Assembly (NCBI GenBank): GCA_031261265.1
Contig: JAISKI010000060.1
Span: 1-21,606, forward strand
Length of the DNA: 21,606 nt
Direction of reading: 5' to 3'
DNA from: Candidatus Peribacteria bacterium
GTDB lineage: Bacteria > Patescibacteria > JAEDAM01 > Absconditabacterales > Absconditicoccaceae
Shown: one piece after another, positions 1 through 8,251 of the stretch
How the letters are laid out: each line of letters begins with the position of its first letter
Numbering within the stretch: the stretch's first letter is position 1
Notes under the pieces: generated by a model
Seen by the model: only the letters and a program-made list of their open reading frames with translations
What the model was told of the DNA's origin: nothing
The model's database searches: none
Translations under genes and position numbers: made by a program

Positions 1-3000
1 TACGCTTCCCTCGCCGAAAAAATCATCTTCCAAGGGGTGAAAACCAATAACCTCAAAGACATCGACCTCGAATTGCCCAAAAATAAAATCATCACTATCA
101 CGGGAGTATCAGGAAGTGGAAAATCTTCTTTGGCTTTTGATACCATTTACAAAGAAGGACAATTCAGATACATTGAAAGTCTGTCTAGCTATCTGCGTCA
201 GTTTTTCAATCTCTGAGAAAGGCCAGACATTGAGTACTGTTCAGGTCTTTCGCCTGCGATTGCCATTGAGCAGAATAAGAGAGGAGGAAATAATAGAAGT
301 ACCGTGGGAACCCTGACCGAACTTGATGATTACATCAGGCTTCTTTTCGCGAAAGTCGGTGATTGCTACTGCTACAACTGCGGAAATCCTATCAAACCCC
401 AGACCGTGGAGCTGATTATCTCGCATTTGCAGGAGCAATATATGGGTAAAAAGCTCTACCTCTTGAAGGAGTCTGGAAGCCTCCATACCAAAGCTGATTT
501 ACAGAAATTTGTGAAAAATAATAAACTGAAAGTGGAAAAAGGAACAGGCTTTACGAGGTATCTCTTAATCGCAGAAGCCGTTCCCGAAATTTCCGCAAAG
601 GAAGAAGCAGTATCAGGGAAGAAAGAAAAAAAGAAAAAAGCTGAATGAACCGCCTTTTCTGCACCGATTGAATATTTTTATTTGGAAGACCCTGTCGTAG
701 CAGACGATTATTTCCCCTTGAAAGTGTACGGAATTTACGACCGTATCACATTAGAAGAACAGAGAATTCCGAGATTAAAAGAGGATATTATCAAAATTTT
801 AGGAGAAAGCAAAAAATTTGGGGTACGAATTTCAGAAAACGATACCGTAGGGACAGGGCTTGCTCTGTCCGAAGAAGACCCAACAGATGGAACCAATGTC
901 GAATTAACAGGAAATTCTAACATAGAAATATCAAAAAAGAAAACCAAAAAGAAAACATCCAATGGTCTTCCCCTTGGAGGGGAAGGTGCCCGTAGGGCGG
1001 ATGGGGTTTCAGAGGGTTCCCAGTCTATCCAGCGGTTCACTGATAAAATGTTCTGTCCCAACTGCAATATCACCTATCCTGAATTTACCACTCAGCATTT
1101 TTCCCCTAATAGACAAGAGTGAGCCTGCCCCCACTGCCACGGAATCGGAGAGGTCTTGCAGGTGGATTTTGAAAAAATTATTGAACCAAGCAGTCCACTC
1201 AAAGACGCTGTCCTGCCACGAAGAGATAGCAATCTCGGACAAGCAATTCTCAGAAAGTTAGCTGAAAAATATTCGATGAACCTTGAAAAAGTCCGAGCAG
1301 AACAGCCTGAACGGTTTTTGCATATCGTGGTGTATGGAGATAACGAGCTTCTACGCGTTCCCTCAGGTGGAAAACGGACCAGTATGTACTATCAGGGAAT
1401 GGAAGAAATCATCAAAGAGCAGTATGCAAAAGGGCTTCTCACGGTGGATTTTCAAGCAATGCTCGATATGAAACCCTGTCCTGAATGCTTCGGGTCTAAA
1501 CTCAAAAAAGAGAGTTTACACGTCTTCCTGACCCTTCCCAAAGAAGTCGCAAAGTCCGTAGAGTCCCTGCCGAGTTTCAAGAAATTTTTCATTATGCAAA
1601 AGGAGATGCCCTTTGCTCGCCCGCTCAATGACGGAAGATTCAAAATCAATATTCGGGACTTGCAAAAGATTCAGCTTTCAGAACTTTGAAATCTTCTACG
1701 CCTCTTCACTCACCACACCGAACACCCCAAATTGCTCATCGAAAGGATTACAAAACCGCTTCTCGACCGTATTCAAACGATTGAAGAACTCGGACTGGAT
1801 TATCTGATGACGATTCGCCAAATCGATACCCTCTCAGGTGGGGAAATTCAGAGGCTTCGTCTAGCAAAACAGCTCGGAAATAAGCTGACAGGGATTGTGT
1901 ATGTGCTGGACGAACCGACAATTTGACTGGACCTTCCCGAGATTGAAAAGACAATAAAAGCAATTAGAAAGCTGAAAGCGATGGGAAATACGATTATCGT
2001 CGTGGAACATAACGAAGAATTTATTCAGGCTTCTGATTGGGTGGTAGAAATCTGACCAGGAGCGGGAGATTTTGGAGGAGAGTTGATTTTCAATGGACCC
2101 TATGAAGAGTTTTTGAAATCTGACGCACTAACGGCACAATACCTGCGTTGAGAGAAAAAAATCAAAGTGGACTTTGAGCATTCGCCTTCCAATAAACGAG
2201 TGAAAATCCATAAAGCATCGAAATATAATTTGAAAGGGATTGATGTTTCTCTAAATCTCGGAAGTTTTACCGTAATTACAGGAAGTAGTGGAGCAGGAAA
2301 AACAACGCTGATGTACACCACGCTCTACCGTTTTCTCAATGATAAAGAAAAATTCGTGCAATCTTACATCAGACTTCAACTCTTGAAAAAAGGCTTATCT
2401 TGGGAGGAAATTCTCGCAGCACCCGTGATGAGAGCAGAGGAATATGCTCATTTTGAAAATCTCGCGTTGCAGGAATTTTACAAAGATATCGCCGTAGATA
2501 AAATTCAGGGATACGAGGAGATAAAAAATACCATTTATGTAGACCAGACTTCGATAGGGAAAACTCCGCGTTCGTGTCCTGCGACCTTTGTAAATGTGTT
2601 CGACAAGATTAGAGTACTCTACGCGGGGACGAGCGAGGCGAAATATTTAGGCTTCAATAATAGCTATTTCAGCTTTAATTCTGATAAAGGAGCCTGCCCA
2701 GCTTGTAATGGATACGGATATAAAAAAATTGAATTGCAGTTCTTACCTGATACCTATGTCCCTTGTGAACTCTGCCACGGGAAAAGATACAAACCCGAGA
2801 TTTTGGCGATTAAGCGAAGAGGAAAAACGATAGCCGAAGTGCTGGATATGTACATCTCTGATGCCTTGGAGCATTTCCACGAACTCGACCATATCACCGA
2901 AGAATTACAGTTGATGTGCGACATTGGTCTTGGCTACCTGAAAATGGGACAGTCTGCACATACTTTATCAGGAGGAGAAAGTCAAAGGCTGAAATTAGTC

Positions 3001-3219
3001 AAACATTTGCTCAAAGATTATCGTGGTCATTCGGTCTATTTTCTCGATGAGCCGACCGTGGGATTGCATATGCAGGATATTGAAAAGTTGCTTCGTGTGC
3101 TCAAAGTTTTCCTTGAGCGTGGAGATACGATATTGATGATTGAGCACGACCAGAGTATTTTGCAGTATGCAGACCATATTGTGAGGTTGGAGAATGGGAG
3201 GAAGGTGAGTGATGAGTAG
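1..3219 (+). CDS. uvrA: UvrA excinuclease ABC subunit A (5' end cut by window)
   Basis: UvrA is the DNA-damage sensor ATPase of nucleotide excision repair and acts with UvrB and UvrC. Frame 1 is open from the window edge to TAG at 3217, provided TGA is glycine; in-frame TGAs lie at 214, 646, 1120, 1687, 1924, 2053 and 2149. Several match invariant UvrA glycines: DEPTI(G)L at 1924, EI(G)PGAG at 2053 and (G)ACPHC at 1120. Landmarks by window codon: Walker A1 GVSGSGKSS 35-43; zinc cysteines 352/355/376/379; signature LSGGEIQR from 611; Walker A2 GSSGAGKTT from about 761; second zinc cysteines 899/902/922/925; signature LSGGESQR from 989, then FLDEPTVGL. The first residues resemble the usual UvrA N-terminus, so probably fewer than 20 codons are missing. 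At 1072 codons it exceeds the usual 940 or so, partly through an insertion of about 50 residues near codons 278-345 that is built of palindromes. Confidence 0.97.
847..1006. repeat. Palindromic elements inserted in frame within uvrA
   Basis: At 847-870 lies GTAGGGACAGGG-cttg-CTCTGTCC. This matches the head and stem-loop design of the intergenic GTAGGG palindromes at 4317-4442 and 20005-20245. At 967-985 there is an 8-bp hairpin CTTCCCCT-tgg-AGGGGAAG, followed at 988-998 by GCCC-gta-GGGC. Both sit where UvrA proteins normally have a short link before the first zinc-finger CxxC. They add about 50 residues rich in G, S, T, N and K, and the reading frame is kept. Confidence 0.7.
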
Positions 3220-3243
3220 AGAAAAATCTGAATATCAACAAAA

Positions 3244-3269
3244 AATACCTCCTGAATTCAGAAGGTATT
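3244..3269. terminator. Shared terminator between convergent uvrA and the 3280-4128 gene
   Basis: AATACCT at 3244-3250 pairs with AGGTATT at 3263-3269, with the CTGAATTCAG palindrome inside. The A-run on its left gives a T-run on the minus strand, so it best terminates the minus-strand gene. It also lies 25 bp past the uvrA stop and may serve both. Confidence 0.7.
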
Positions 3270-3279
3270 CTTACTAATT

Positions 3280-4128
3280 TTAGATTTTTTCTGCCATGGC
3301 TTTTAATAAATAGGAATATTCTACTCCTTGCACCCCACTGGAATCGTAAGATAATTGTGCTAATTTTTCCAGTTCCTCAAATGTTGGATTAAAAGCTTTG
3401 ATGAATTCTTTTTTCGTATTGCTATCACAGTGTACTCTTGTAAAGAGAACCAGATCATCAAAACTATTTACCATTGATTTAATTTCTGCAAATTTACTTT
3501 TCCATGGTTCTTCATTATAGCTACTCCCACGATAAATATGGTTTAGAATAGCTATTTTGTCTGCCAAAGTCTTTTGTTCCCGTAATGCATGCTTCTTTGC
3601 AGTTCTTTTCTTCCAGAAAGATGTTGAATATCTATAAATCAAACACCAATCTTCGCAGGTTTCTGCCATTTTTTCTAATAAATCGCAAATTCCCTCTCTA
3701 AAATCATTTCCTTCACCACGATAAATTCCACCATTTGCCTGCTCACAGAGTGAAACTATTCGTTTCAAACCATCTGTTGTTGCAGCGAGTTGAGCAATAT
3801 CCCATAGTGTTTTCCAAGATGTGCAATTTCTATGCCCAATTCCAAAGCGATCGTTATAACATTCAAGAATCGCCATTTTCTCTTGGAAAGTAGTAGCAAC
3901 TTTAGTGATTATTGCCATTCCATAATCTCTAACCGCATACATGTCAGGATACTTTTGAAAGAACACCAGCCATTGAGTTGCAGAGAGATGTTTTTCCAAG
4001 AACTCATAGAAGTACTTTAGAAGAATTTCCAAACACAGGGAGTTCTCGCTTACTATTTGAAAGTTATCCTCATTGGGATCTTTCATGAAATTCTTGATAA
4101 TTTCTTTTGTTGTTAATTTTGTTTCCAT
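3280..4128 (-). CDS. Hypothetical helical protein, 282 aa
   Basis: I do not recognise this family. The protein has no signal peptide or membrane segment. It is rich in predicted helix and contains many Cys, Trp and Tyr (for example CTSWKTLWDIAQLAATTDG and EDWCLIYRYSTSFWKKR), suggesting a soluble alpha-helical repeat-like fold. It starts with ATG at 4128 and ends with TAA. It contains no in-frame TGA, so it reads the same under the standard code. It faces uvrA convergently, has its own promoter at 4171-4198, and is followed by a terminator, so it is a single-gene unit. A decayed copy of the uvrA 3' end lies just beyond its promoter region (4447-4508), which suggests the gene arrived in a rearrangement next to uvrA. 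Confidence 0.85.
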   Translation of the reverse strand: METKLTTKEIIKNFMKDPNEDNFQIVSENSLCLEILLKYFYEFLEKHLSATQWLVFFQKYPDMYAVRDYGMAIITKVATTFQEKMAILECYNDRFGIGHRNCTSWKTLWDIAQLAATTDGLKRIVSLCEQANGGIYRGEGNDFREGICDLLEKMAETCEDWCLIYRYSTSFWKKRTAKKHALREQKTLADKIAILNHIYRGSSYNEEPWKSKFAEIKSMVNSFDDLVLFTRVHCDSNTKKEFIKAFNPTFEELEKLAQLSYDSSGVQGVEYSYLLKAMAEKI

Positions 4129-4170
4129 TTTTAATTTATATTATTTTGTTGTTTTTATTTTAACACATAT

Positions 4171-4198
4171 AGTATATTAAATAAGTCAATATATACAA
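4171..4198 (-). promoter_or_regulatory. Sigma70-like promoter of the 3280-4128 gene
   Basis: Read on the minus strand: TTGTAT (4193-4198), 16 bp, TATACT (4171-4176), 42 bp before the ATG. The core TTGACTT..TAATATACTATAT inside it closely resembles the promoter region at about 17179-17199. Confidence 0.5.
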
Positions 4199-4213
4199 GA
4201 GGGAGATGAAAAA

Positions 4214-4235
4214 TGTGTAGATCAATATCTACACA
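4214..4235. repeat. Perfect 9-bp inverted repeat upstream of the 3280-4128 promoter
   Basis: TGTGTAGAT-caat-ATCTACACA. It lies 16 bp upstream of the -35 box of the orphan gene and has no T-run, so an operator or a DNA/RNA hairpin is more likely than a terminator. The function is unknown. Confidence 0.55.
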
Positions 4236-4316
4236 CTCATATTTTCTCACTTTATTACTAGGAAATCAAAAAAGATTTGATTTTTATCTTAGAAATCATA
4301 TCTAAATAAATATCGT

Positions 4317-4442
4317 GTAGGGACGGTTCAATAAACCGTCCTATAACATCACACACAACATCAAAAGGACACGTTGTTAACGTGTCCCTACGTGGTTCGT
4401 TTGTATAACATCACGTGTAGGGGCGAACCTACGTGTTCGCCC
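4317..4442. repeat. Cluster of three GTAGGG palindromic (REP-like) repeats
   Basis: Three units lie in alternating orientation: 4317-4341 forward (stem GGACGGTT/AACCGTCC), 4367-4391 reverse (stem GGACACGTT/AACGTGTCC, ending in CCCTAC), and 4417-4442 forward (GGGCGAAC/GTTCGCCC). The forward units are followed by ATAACATCA or similar. Stem sequences differ but base pairing is kept, which points to selection on structure. Together with 4129-4316 and the uvrA scrap they fill the 406-bp gene-free stretch before 4535. Confidence 0.85.
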
Positions 4443-4446
4443 GATA

Positions 4447-4508
4447 ATACGATATTGATGATTGAGCTGTGAGGTTGGAGAATGAAAGAAAAGTAGGTGA
4501 TGAGTAGA
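4447..4508 (+). pseudogene. Decayed duplicate of the uvrA 3' end
   Basis: ATACGATATTGATGATTGAG at 4447-4466 is identical to 3125-3144 in uvrA. After a 36-bp internal deletion the match resumes with TGTGAGGTTGGAGAATG and ends in GATGAGTAGA, equal to the uvrA stop region 3211-3220. It is a fragment without coding capacity. The segment between original and copy holds the 3280-4128 gene and the repeat cluster. Confidence 0.85.
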
Positions 4509-4534
4509 ATAATTTTATCCTTAATCTTATCCAA

Positions 4535-5452
4535 ATGGAACTTTATATTATTGCAGATAAAAACTTGTTTTCAGCACAACAATTAACGGAATTATGATAT
4601 ATATATCAAATATTTTTCGTGGAAGAGGGGAGAAATTTATTGGAAGCAAATTTTACCCTTTCAGATAAAGAAAAAGTTATCGCTATAGACCCTGATTTCT
4701 GTGATTGGCAATTCCCTAAGGAGATATTAGAAAAGACTTCAAACATTAAAGCACTATGCTTATGAACCACCACTGCTAGCTATATTGATACAGAATATTG
4801 TAGGGAACATAACATCGCAATATATAACCTTCCGAATTATTCTACACAAAGTGTTGCTGAATATTTGATTTTCTTCGCTTTTTGTCTAGCAAAAAAACTT
4901 CCTTTACAACTCAAGAATAAAGGGAAAGAAGATTATTCAGACAGTTTTTTAACACAAAATATTCATGAGAAACATATTGGGATTGTTTGATTAGGAAATA
5001 TTTGATCAGCTGTTGCCTATAGCATGAAAGGTTTTGGTAATAGGGTTTCTTATTGGTCAAAAAATACTCGTAATGCTGATTTTTCCTACAGAGAACTTTC
5101 TGATATTTTTAAACAATGCGATATAATTTTTATTACCCTAGCAACCAATTCAGAGACAAAACAGCTAATAACCGATGATATGCTCCATAGTATGAAGACA
5201 AATGCTTCTATTATTTCAGTAGCAGGAAAAGCAAACCTAAATCACGATCTCCTAGTAGAAAAATGCTGAAAAAATGAAATATTTGGATATGCTCTAGAGG
5301 AAACAAATAAAACAGTTTTTGATTATGAAGGGAATATTATGATAACGAGTGAATATGCACGATTTACAGATACTGCGATAAAAAAGAGAATAGAAATACG
5401 GACTCAGAAAATTATTGAAGCAAAACAACATTTCATGCAAATGCAAAAATAA
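4535..5452 (+). CDS. D-isomer specific 2-hydroxyacid dehydrogenase-like protein
   Basis: This is a 305-aa NAD-binding protein of the D-2-hydroxyacid dehydrogenase family, which reduces 2-keto acids or oxidises D-2-hydroxy acids. It starts at ATG 4535 and ends in TAA. In-frame TGAs are at 4595, 4763, 4988, 5003 and 5267. The Rossmann motif IGIV(G)LGNI(G)SAVA uses TGA for its first and third glycines. Downstream, DIIFITLATNSETKQLI matches the family's 'LPLTPET' segment and GYALEE the 'GAALDVFE' segment. The usual catalytic Arg (N-A-R-G) is replaced by VAGKAN, and the usual P-H pair by SE in ITSEYARFT, so the classical dehydrogenase reaction is doubtful. It may be a divergent or non-catalytic paralogue. 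It is the first gene of a plus-strand run. Confidence 0.85.
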
Positions 5453-5461
5453 ACATATCGC

Positions 5462-5485
5462 GTAGAAACAGTTCAATAAACCGTC
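5462..5485 (+). repeat. Degenerate GTAGGG palindromic repeat
   Basis: GTAGAAACAGTTCAATAAACCGTC is a decayed version of the unit at 4317-4341, sharing GGTTCAATAAACCGTC with point changes. It sits 9 bp after the dehydrogenase stop. Confidence 0.75.
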
Positions 5486-5536
5486 TTAATAATTGATTAT
5501 TGTCATATCCGCCCAATATTTACCCCCACAATAAAC

Positions 5537-6697
5537 ATGCAAAAACTTCCACGAAAAATCCTTCTCTTCAATACTTCCTACAACCTTTCTCTTTTACTGA
5601 TTACCCAATTCATCACCCTCTACTTATTAGTCGGAGAAAGCTGAATCACGGGGGTGGCAAAAGGTGCGATTTTGATGTTTATCCTAACACTTCTTGGCTT
5701 TTACTGCACCAATCTCCTCACAAAATACTTTGCATTTAGCCACAAAACTCCAATTGTGATTTCATGAATAGTGGTTCTCCTCATTGCTCTGATTTTCTTT
5801 TTCTTCCCTGAATGGAGTCGGTTTGCTTATGGATTACATGGACTAAATATTTGATTTTATCGATCAGGATTAGCCTTGATTAACCTCTATGATGTCCACC
5901 ATACGATCAGACCTAAATACCTCGCAACCCAACAAGCTCTCACAGGCATTTTAGGAATCTGAATTTCTCTTTTGTGTGGCTTCCTCTTCACAGTACGAGA
6001 GAGTTCTGCGGTATACCAACTCATCTTCGGTCTCATTCTGCTTTCTGGACTGATGACCAGTATTTTTGCTTTTCTCGCCCCTACTTCTCGCCATTTTATT
6101 TCTCATTCTTTCACTTCCCTCAAACAGGCATTACAAAAAATGGATTGGCTACGAATCGTTGCAGTAGGACTCTTTGGGGTCAGCGGGATGACCTCGCAAA
6201 TTAATGTGATTATCCCCAATACGATTGATATTAGTGAAGCAAATATCAGCTTTTTTCTAGCGGGTACGAAAATCCTTTCTCTGCTTACTGCATTTTTGAT
6301 CGGGAAATATATGCAACACAAGCATTACCCAAAAATTATGACCTATTCTATCATTGCAAGTATTGTGGCATTGGCGATGCTAATTTGGCAGTATACGATT
6401 ACGGGATATATCGTGTATGTGCTGATTATTGCGATCAGTGCAGTTTTTATGAATTTATCACAAGGAGTGATCAGTAATAGACGAGAGGAATATATGAAAG
6501 CTGACAAACGAGCCATGACTCTGATTGGAGAAACGGCGATTGATATGGTGAGAGTGGGATTGTCGGTGGTATTACTGATTTTGGGAATGCACACGGTCAA
6601 TGTTATTACAGGAAAAGTGATTTTGATCGTCTTCATGGTGTGTCTACTTATGGGTGCGGGATTGCTTGCGAGACAAGGAAAGAAAATGCAATTGTAG
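5537..6697 (+). CDS. Multi-spanning membrane protein, probable MFS-type transporter
   Basis: A 386-aa, very hydrophobic protein with about 11-12 predicted membrane helices, spread along the whole length as in major facilitator carriers. It starts at ATG 5537 and ends in TAG. TGA glycines are at 5642, 5765, 5852 and 5960; under the standard code only the last 241 residues survive as an open frame. Short charged loops such as VHHTIRPKY and SNRREEYMKADKR separate the helices, the latter resembling the cytoplasmic loops of MFS proteins. No substrate-specific motif is visible, so the substrate is unknown. It follows the dehydrogenase by 84 bp and could be co-transcribed. The MFS call rests on topology and length, not on a diagnostic signature. 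Confidence 0.75.
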
Positions 6698-6786
6698 CTC
6701 GGCTTTCCCTATATAAGAACTGTATTATAGGTACTACATAAAAAACGAAAAATTGCTATTGAATCTCAAAAAAATAATTCTATAAC

Positions 6787-6844
6787 TGTACTACTTTCGA
6801 AAGTGGAGTCTGTCGACAGAAAACTATCTAAGGTAGTATTTTTT
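6787..6844 (+). other. Structured intergenic element ending in a T-run
   Basis: An outer stem TACTAC (6789-6794) / GTAGTA (6833-6838) encloses two perfect palindromes, CTTTCGAAAG (6794-6803) and TCTGTCGACAGA (6809-6820), and is followed by TTTTTT. It may be a three-way-junction terminator for the upstream carrier gene or a structured leader of the gene at 6885. A TATAAT at 6856-6861 follows, but I see no good -35. Confidence 0.45.
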
Positions 6845-6884
6845 ACTATTCTTAGTATAATTTTATTCGATAATCAATACTATC

Positions 6885-7694
6885 ATGAATACTACGTTTA
6901 CACCAAAATCCACTACTAAACTTGCAACAGGAACTATCAGTGTCTATCCTCTCAAAGAGGGAATTACCTTACATGTATATCATACGGGTAATTTCGCAAA
7001 CGATCAAACCTTCCTTTTGGAAACTGAAAAAACTCTGATTGCTATCGAGGCTCCAGCCTTATACAAAAATATCTCAGAACTCCAAACCTATGTTGCTCAG
7101 CTTAAAAAACCGCTCAACGACGCTTTGTTGTCCTACCATCCATCGGGGGGAGGCGATGCCTTCAAAGGAGCTACGCTCTACGCTACAGCTTCAGCAAAAG
7201 AAGCAATGACCAATGGAGAAACTAAACATATCATTGAGGGATTTATTCAGGCTTTTGGAAAGGATATTAATGGGAATATCCCAACGATCACCCAAGAACT
7301 TTCTGAGGGAAGGATAAATATTGCCTGAGTGGAATTTATCATCATCCCTACACCAAGTGGGTATGATATCGAAATTCCTGCCATCAACGCTAGGTATATG
7401 CATATGTTAGGAGCAAATTCTCATTCTATTCTTGCTGGAAAAAAAGAGATAAAAAACCTGATTAAAGACTTGAAAGGATATAAAAAATCTAGATATGATT
7501 TGATTCTCACCTCTCATCACAATCCAGAAACTCTGGCAGATGTGGATACGAAAATTGCTTACCTCACGCAAGCACTTGAAGTTATCGATCAGGCAGAAAC
7601 TGCAGAGGAATTCATTGAACAAATGAAAAAACTATTCCCAGAGTATCAAGGGGAGAATTATCTTGAGATGTCTGCAGGAATGCTCTATAAATAA
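6885..7694 (+). CDS. Metallo-beta-lactamase-fold-like protein lacking the metal site
   Basis: 269 aa, ATG 6885 to TAA, with one TGA glycine at 7326. The first half follows the layout of MBL-fold hydrolases: VYHTGNFANDQTFLLETE, IAIEAP (as in 'lvDtg'), then LLSYHPSGGGDAFKG where the family has the HxHxDH zinc motif followed by GG. Later parts (PSGYDIEIPAINARYMHM, LILTSHH) match the second half of the fold. Only one His of the first metal motif remains, so it is probably not a metal hydrolase. It may be a binding or structural paralogue. No signal peptide is seen. It ends 3 bp before the convergent exonuclease gene. Confidence 0.6.
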
Positions 7695-7697
7695 TCT

Positions 7698-8222
7698 CTA
7701 GATTTCCTTTTCTAGACATCCCATTTCCAAATACCTCTCAAACACTTGCAAGGTGACCATGGTGTCACTCATTGCTCTGTGGGCTTGCTCATTCACAATT
7801 CCGAAGTGCTGACACACTGTTCAGAGCTTCTTATTGGGCAAGTCGGGGAGGTATTTTCTTGTTAATTTCATCGTGCAAATCGTTTCATTCGTCAAATAAT
7901 CCTCGAAACATGCATAATGATACCAGTTCAAAAATCTGAAATCAAAGGACACATTATGTCCGACAATCACATCTTCTCCCAAAAAATCACAAAAATCAGG
8001 CATAACTTGATGGATCAGAGGAGCTTCAGAAATCATTTCATTCGAAATTCCCGTTAATTTTTCGATAAAACGGGGGATATGTCTTTCGGGATTCACTAAA
8101 GTATGAAATTGTTCTACCACCTGTTTCCCATCAAATTTCACTGCAGCAATTTCGGTAATACCATGGCGAGAAGGGTGTAGTCAGGTCGTTTCTAGGTCGA
8201 GGACAACGTAGTGTTTAGCCAT
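7698..8222 (-). CDS. DEDDh 3'-5' exonuclease (DnaQ / Pol III epsilon-like)
   Basis: A 174-aa exonuclease-domain protein, ATG 8222 to TAG. It removes 3' nucleotides, either as a proofreading subunit or as a free nuclease. ExoI is VVLDLETT(G) with Asp9 and Glu11; its glycine is the TGA at 8181-8183. ExoII is GHNVSFDFRFL. ExoIIIe is AHRAMSD, with the His and Asp of the DEDDh class. A second TGA glycine lies at 7821-7823. The standard code would miss both ends, which carry the catalytic residues. The protein consists of the exonuclease domain only, with no polymerase or UvrC-like part. It starts 29 bp after the yidD-fmt stop on the same strand, so the two are probably co-transcribed. Confidence 0.92.
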
Positions 8223-8251
8223 TAAAAAAAGAGGAGTCTGAAGTAAAAAAA

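Noticed and set aside
1..3219. uvrA as a pseudogene with many nonsense mutations
   Set aside because: All interruptions are TGA, at glycine positions, with no frameshift or TAA/TAG. The same holds for the other interrupted genes.
4535..5452. TGA as selenocysteine or tryptophan
   Set aside because: Aligned family positions such as GxGxxG, GPRRxGKT and DLETTG require glycine. Trp is encoded by TGG as usual, and TGA is far too frequent for Sec.
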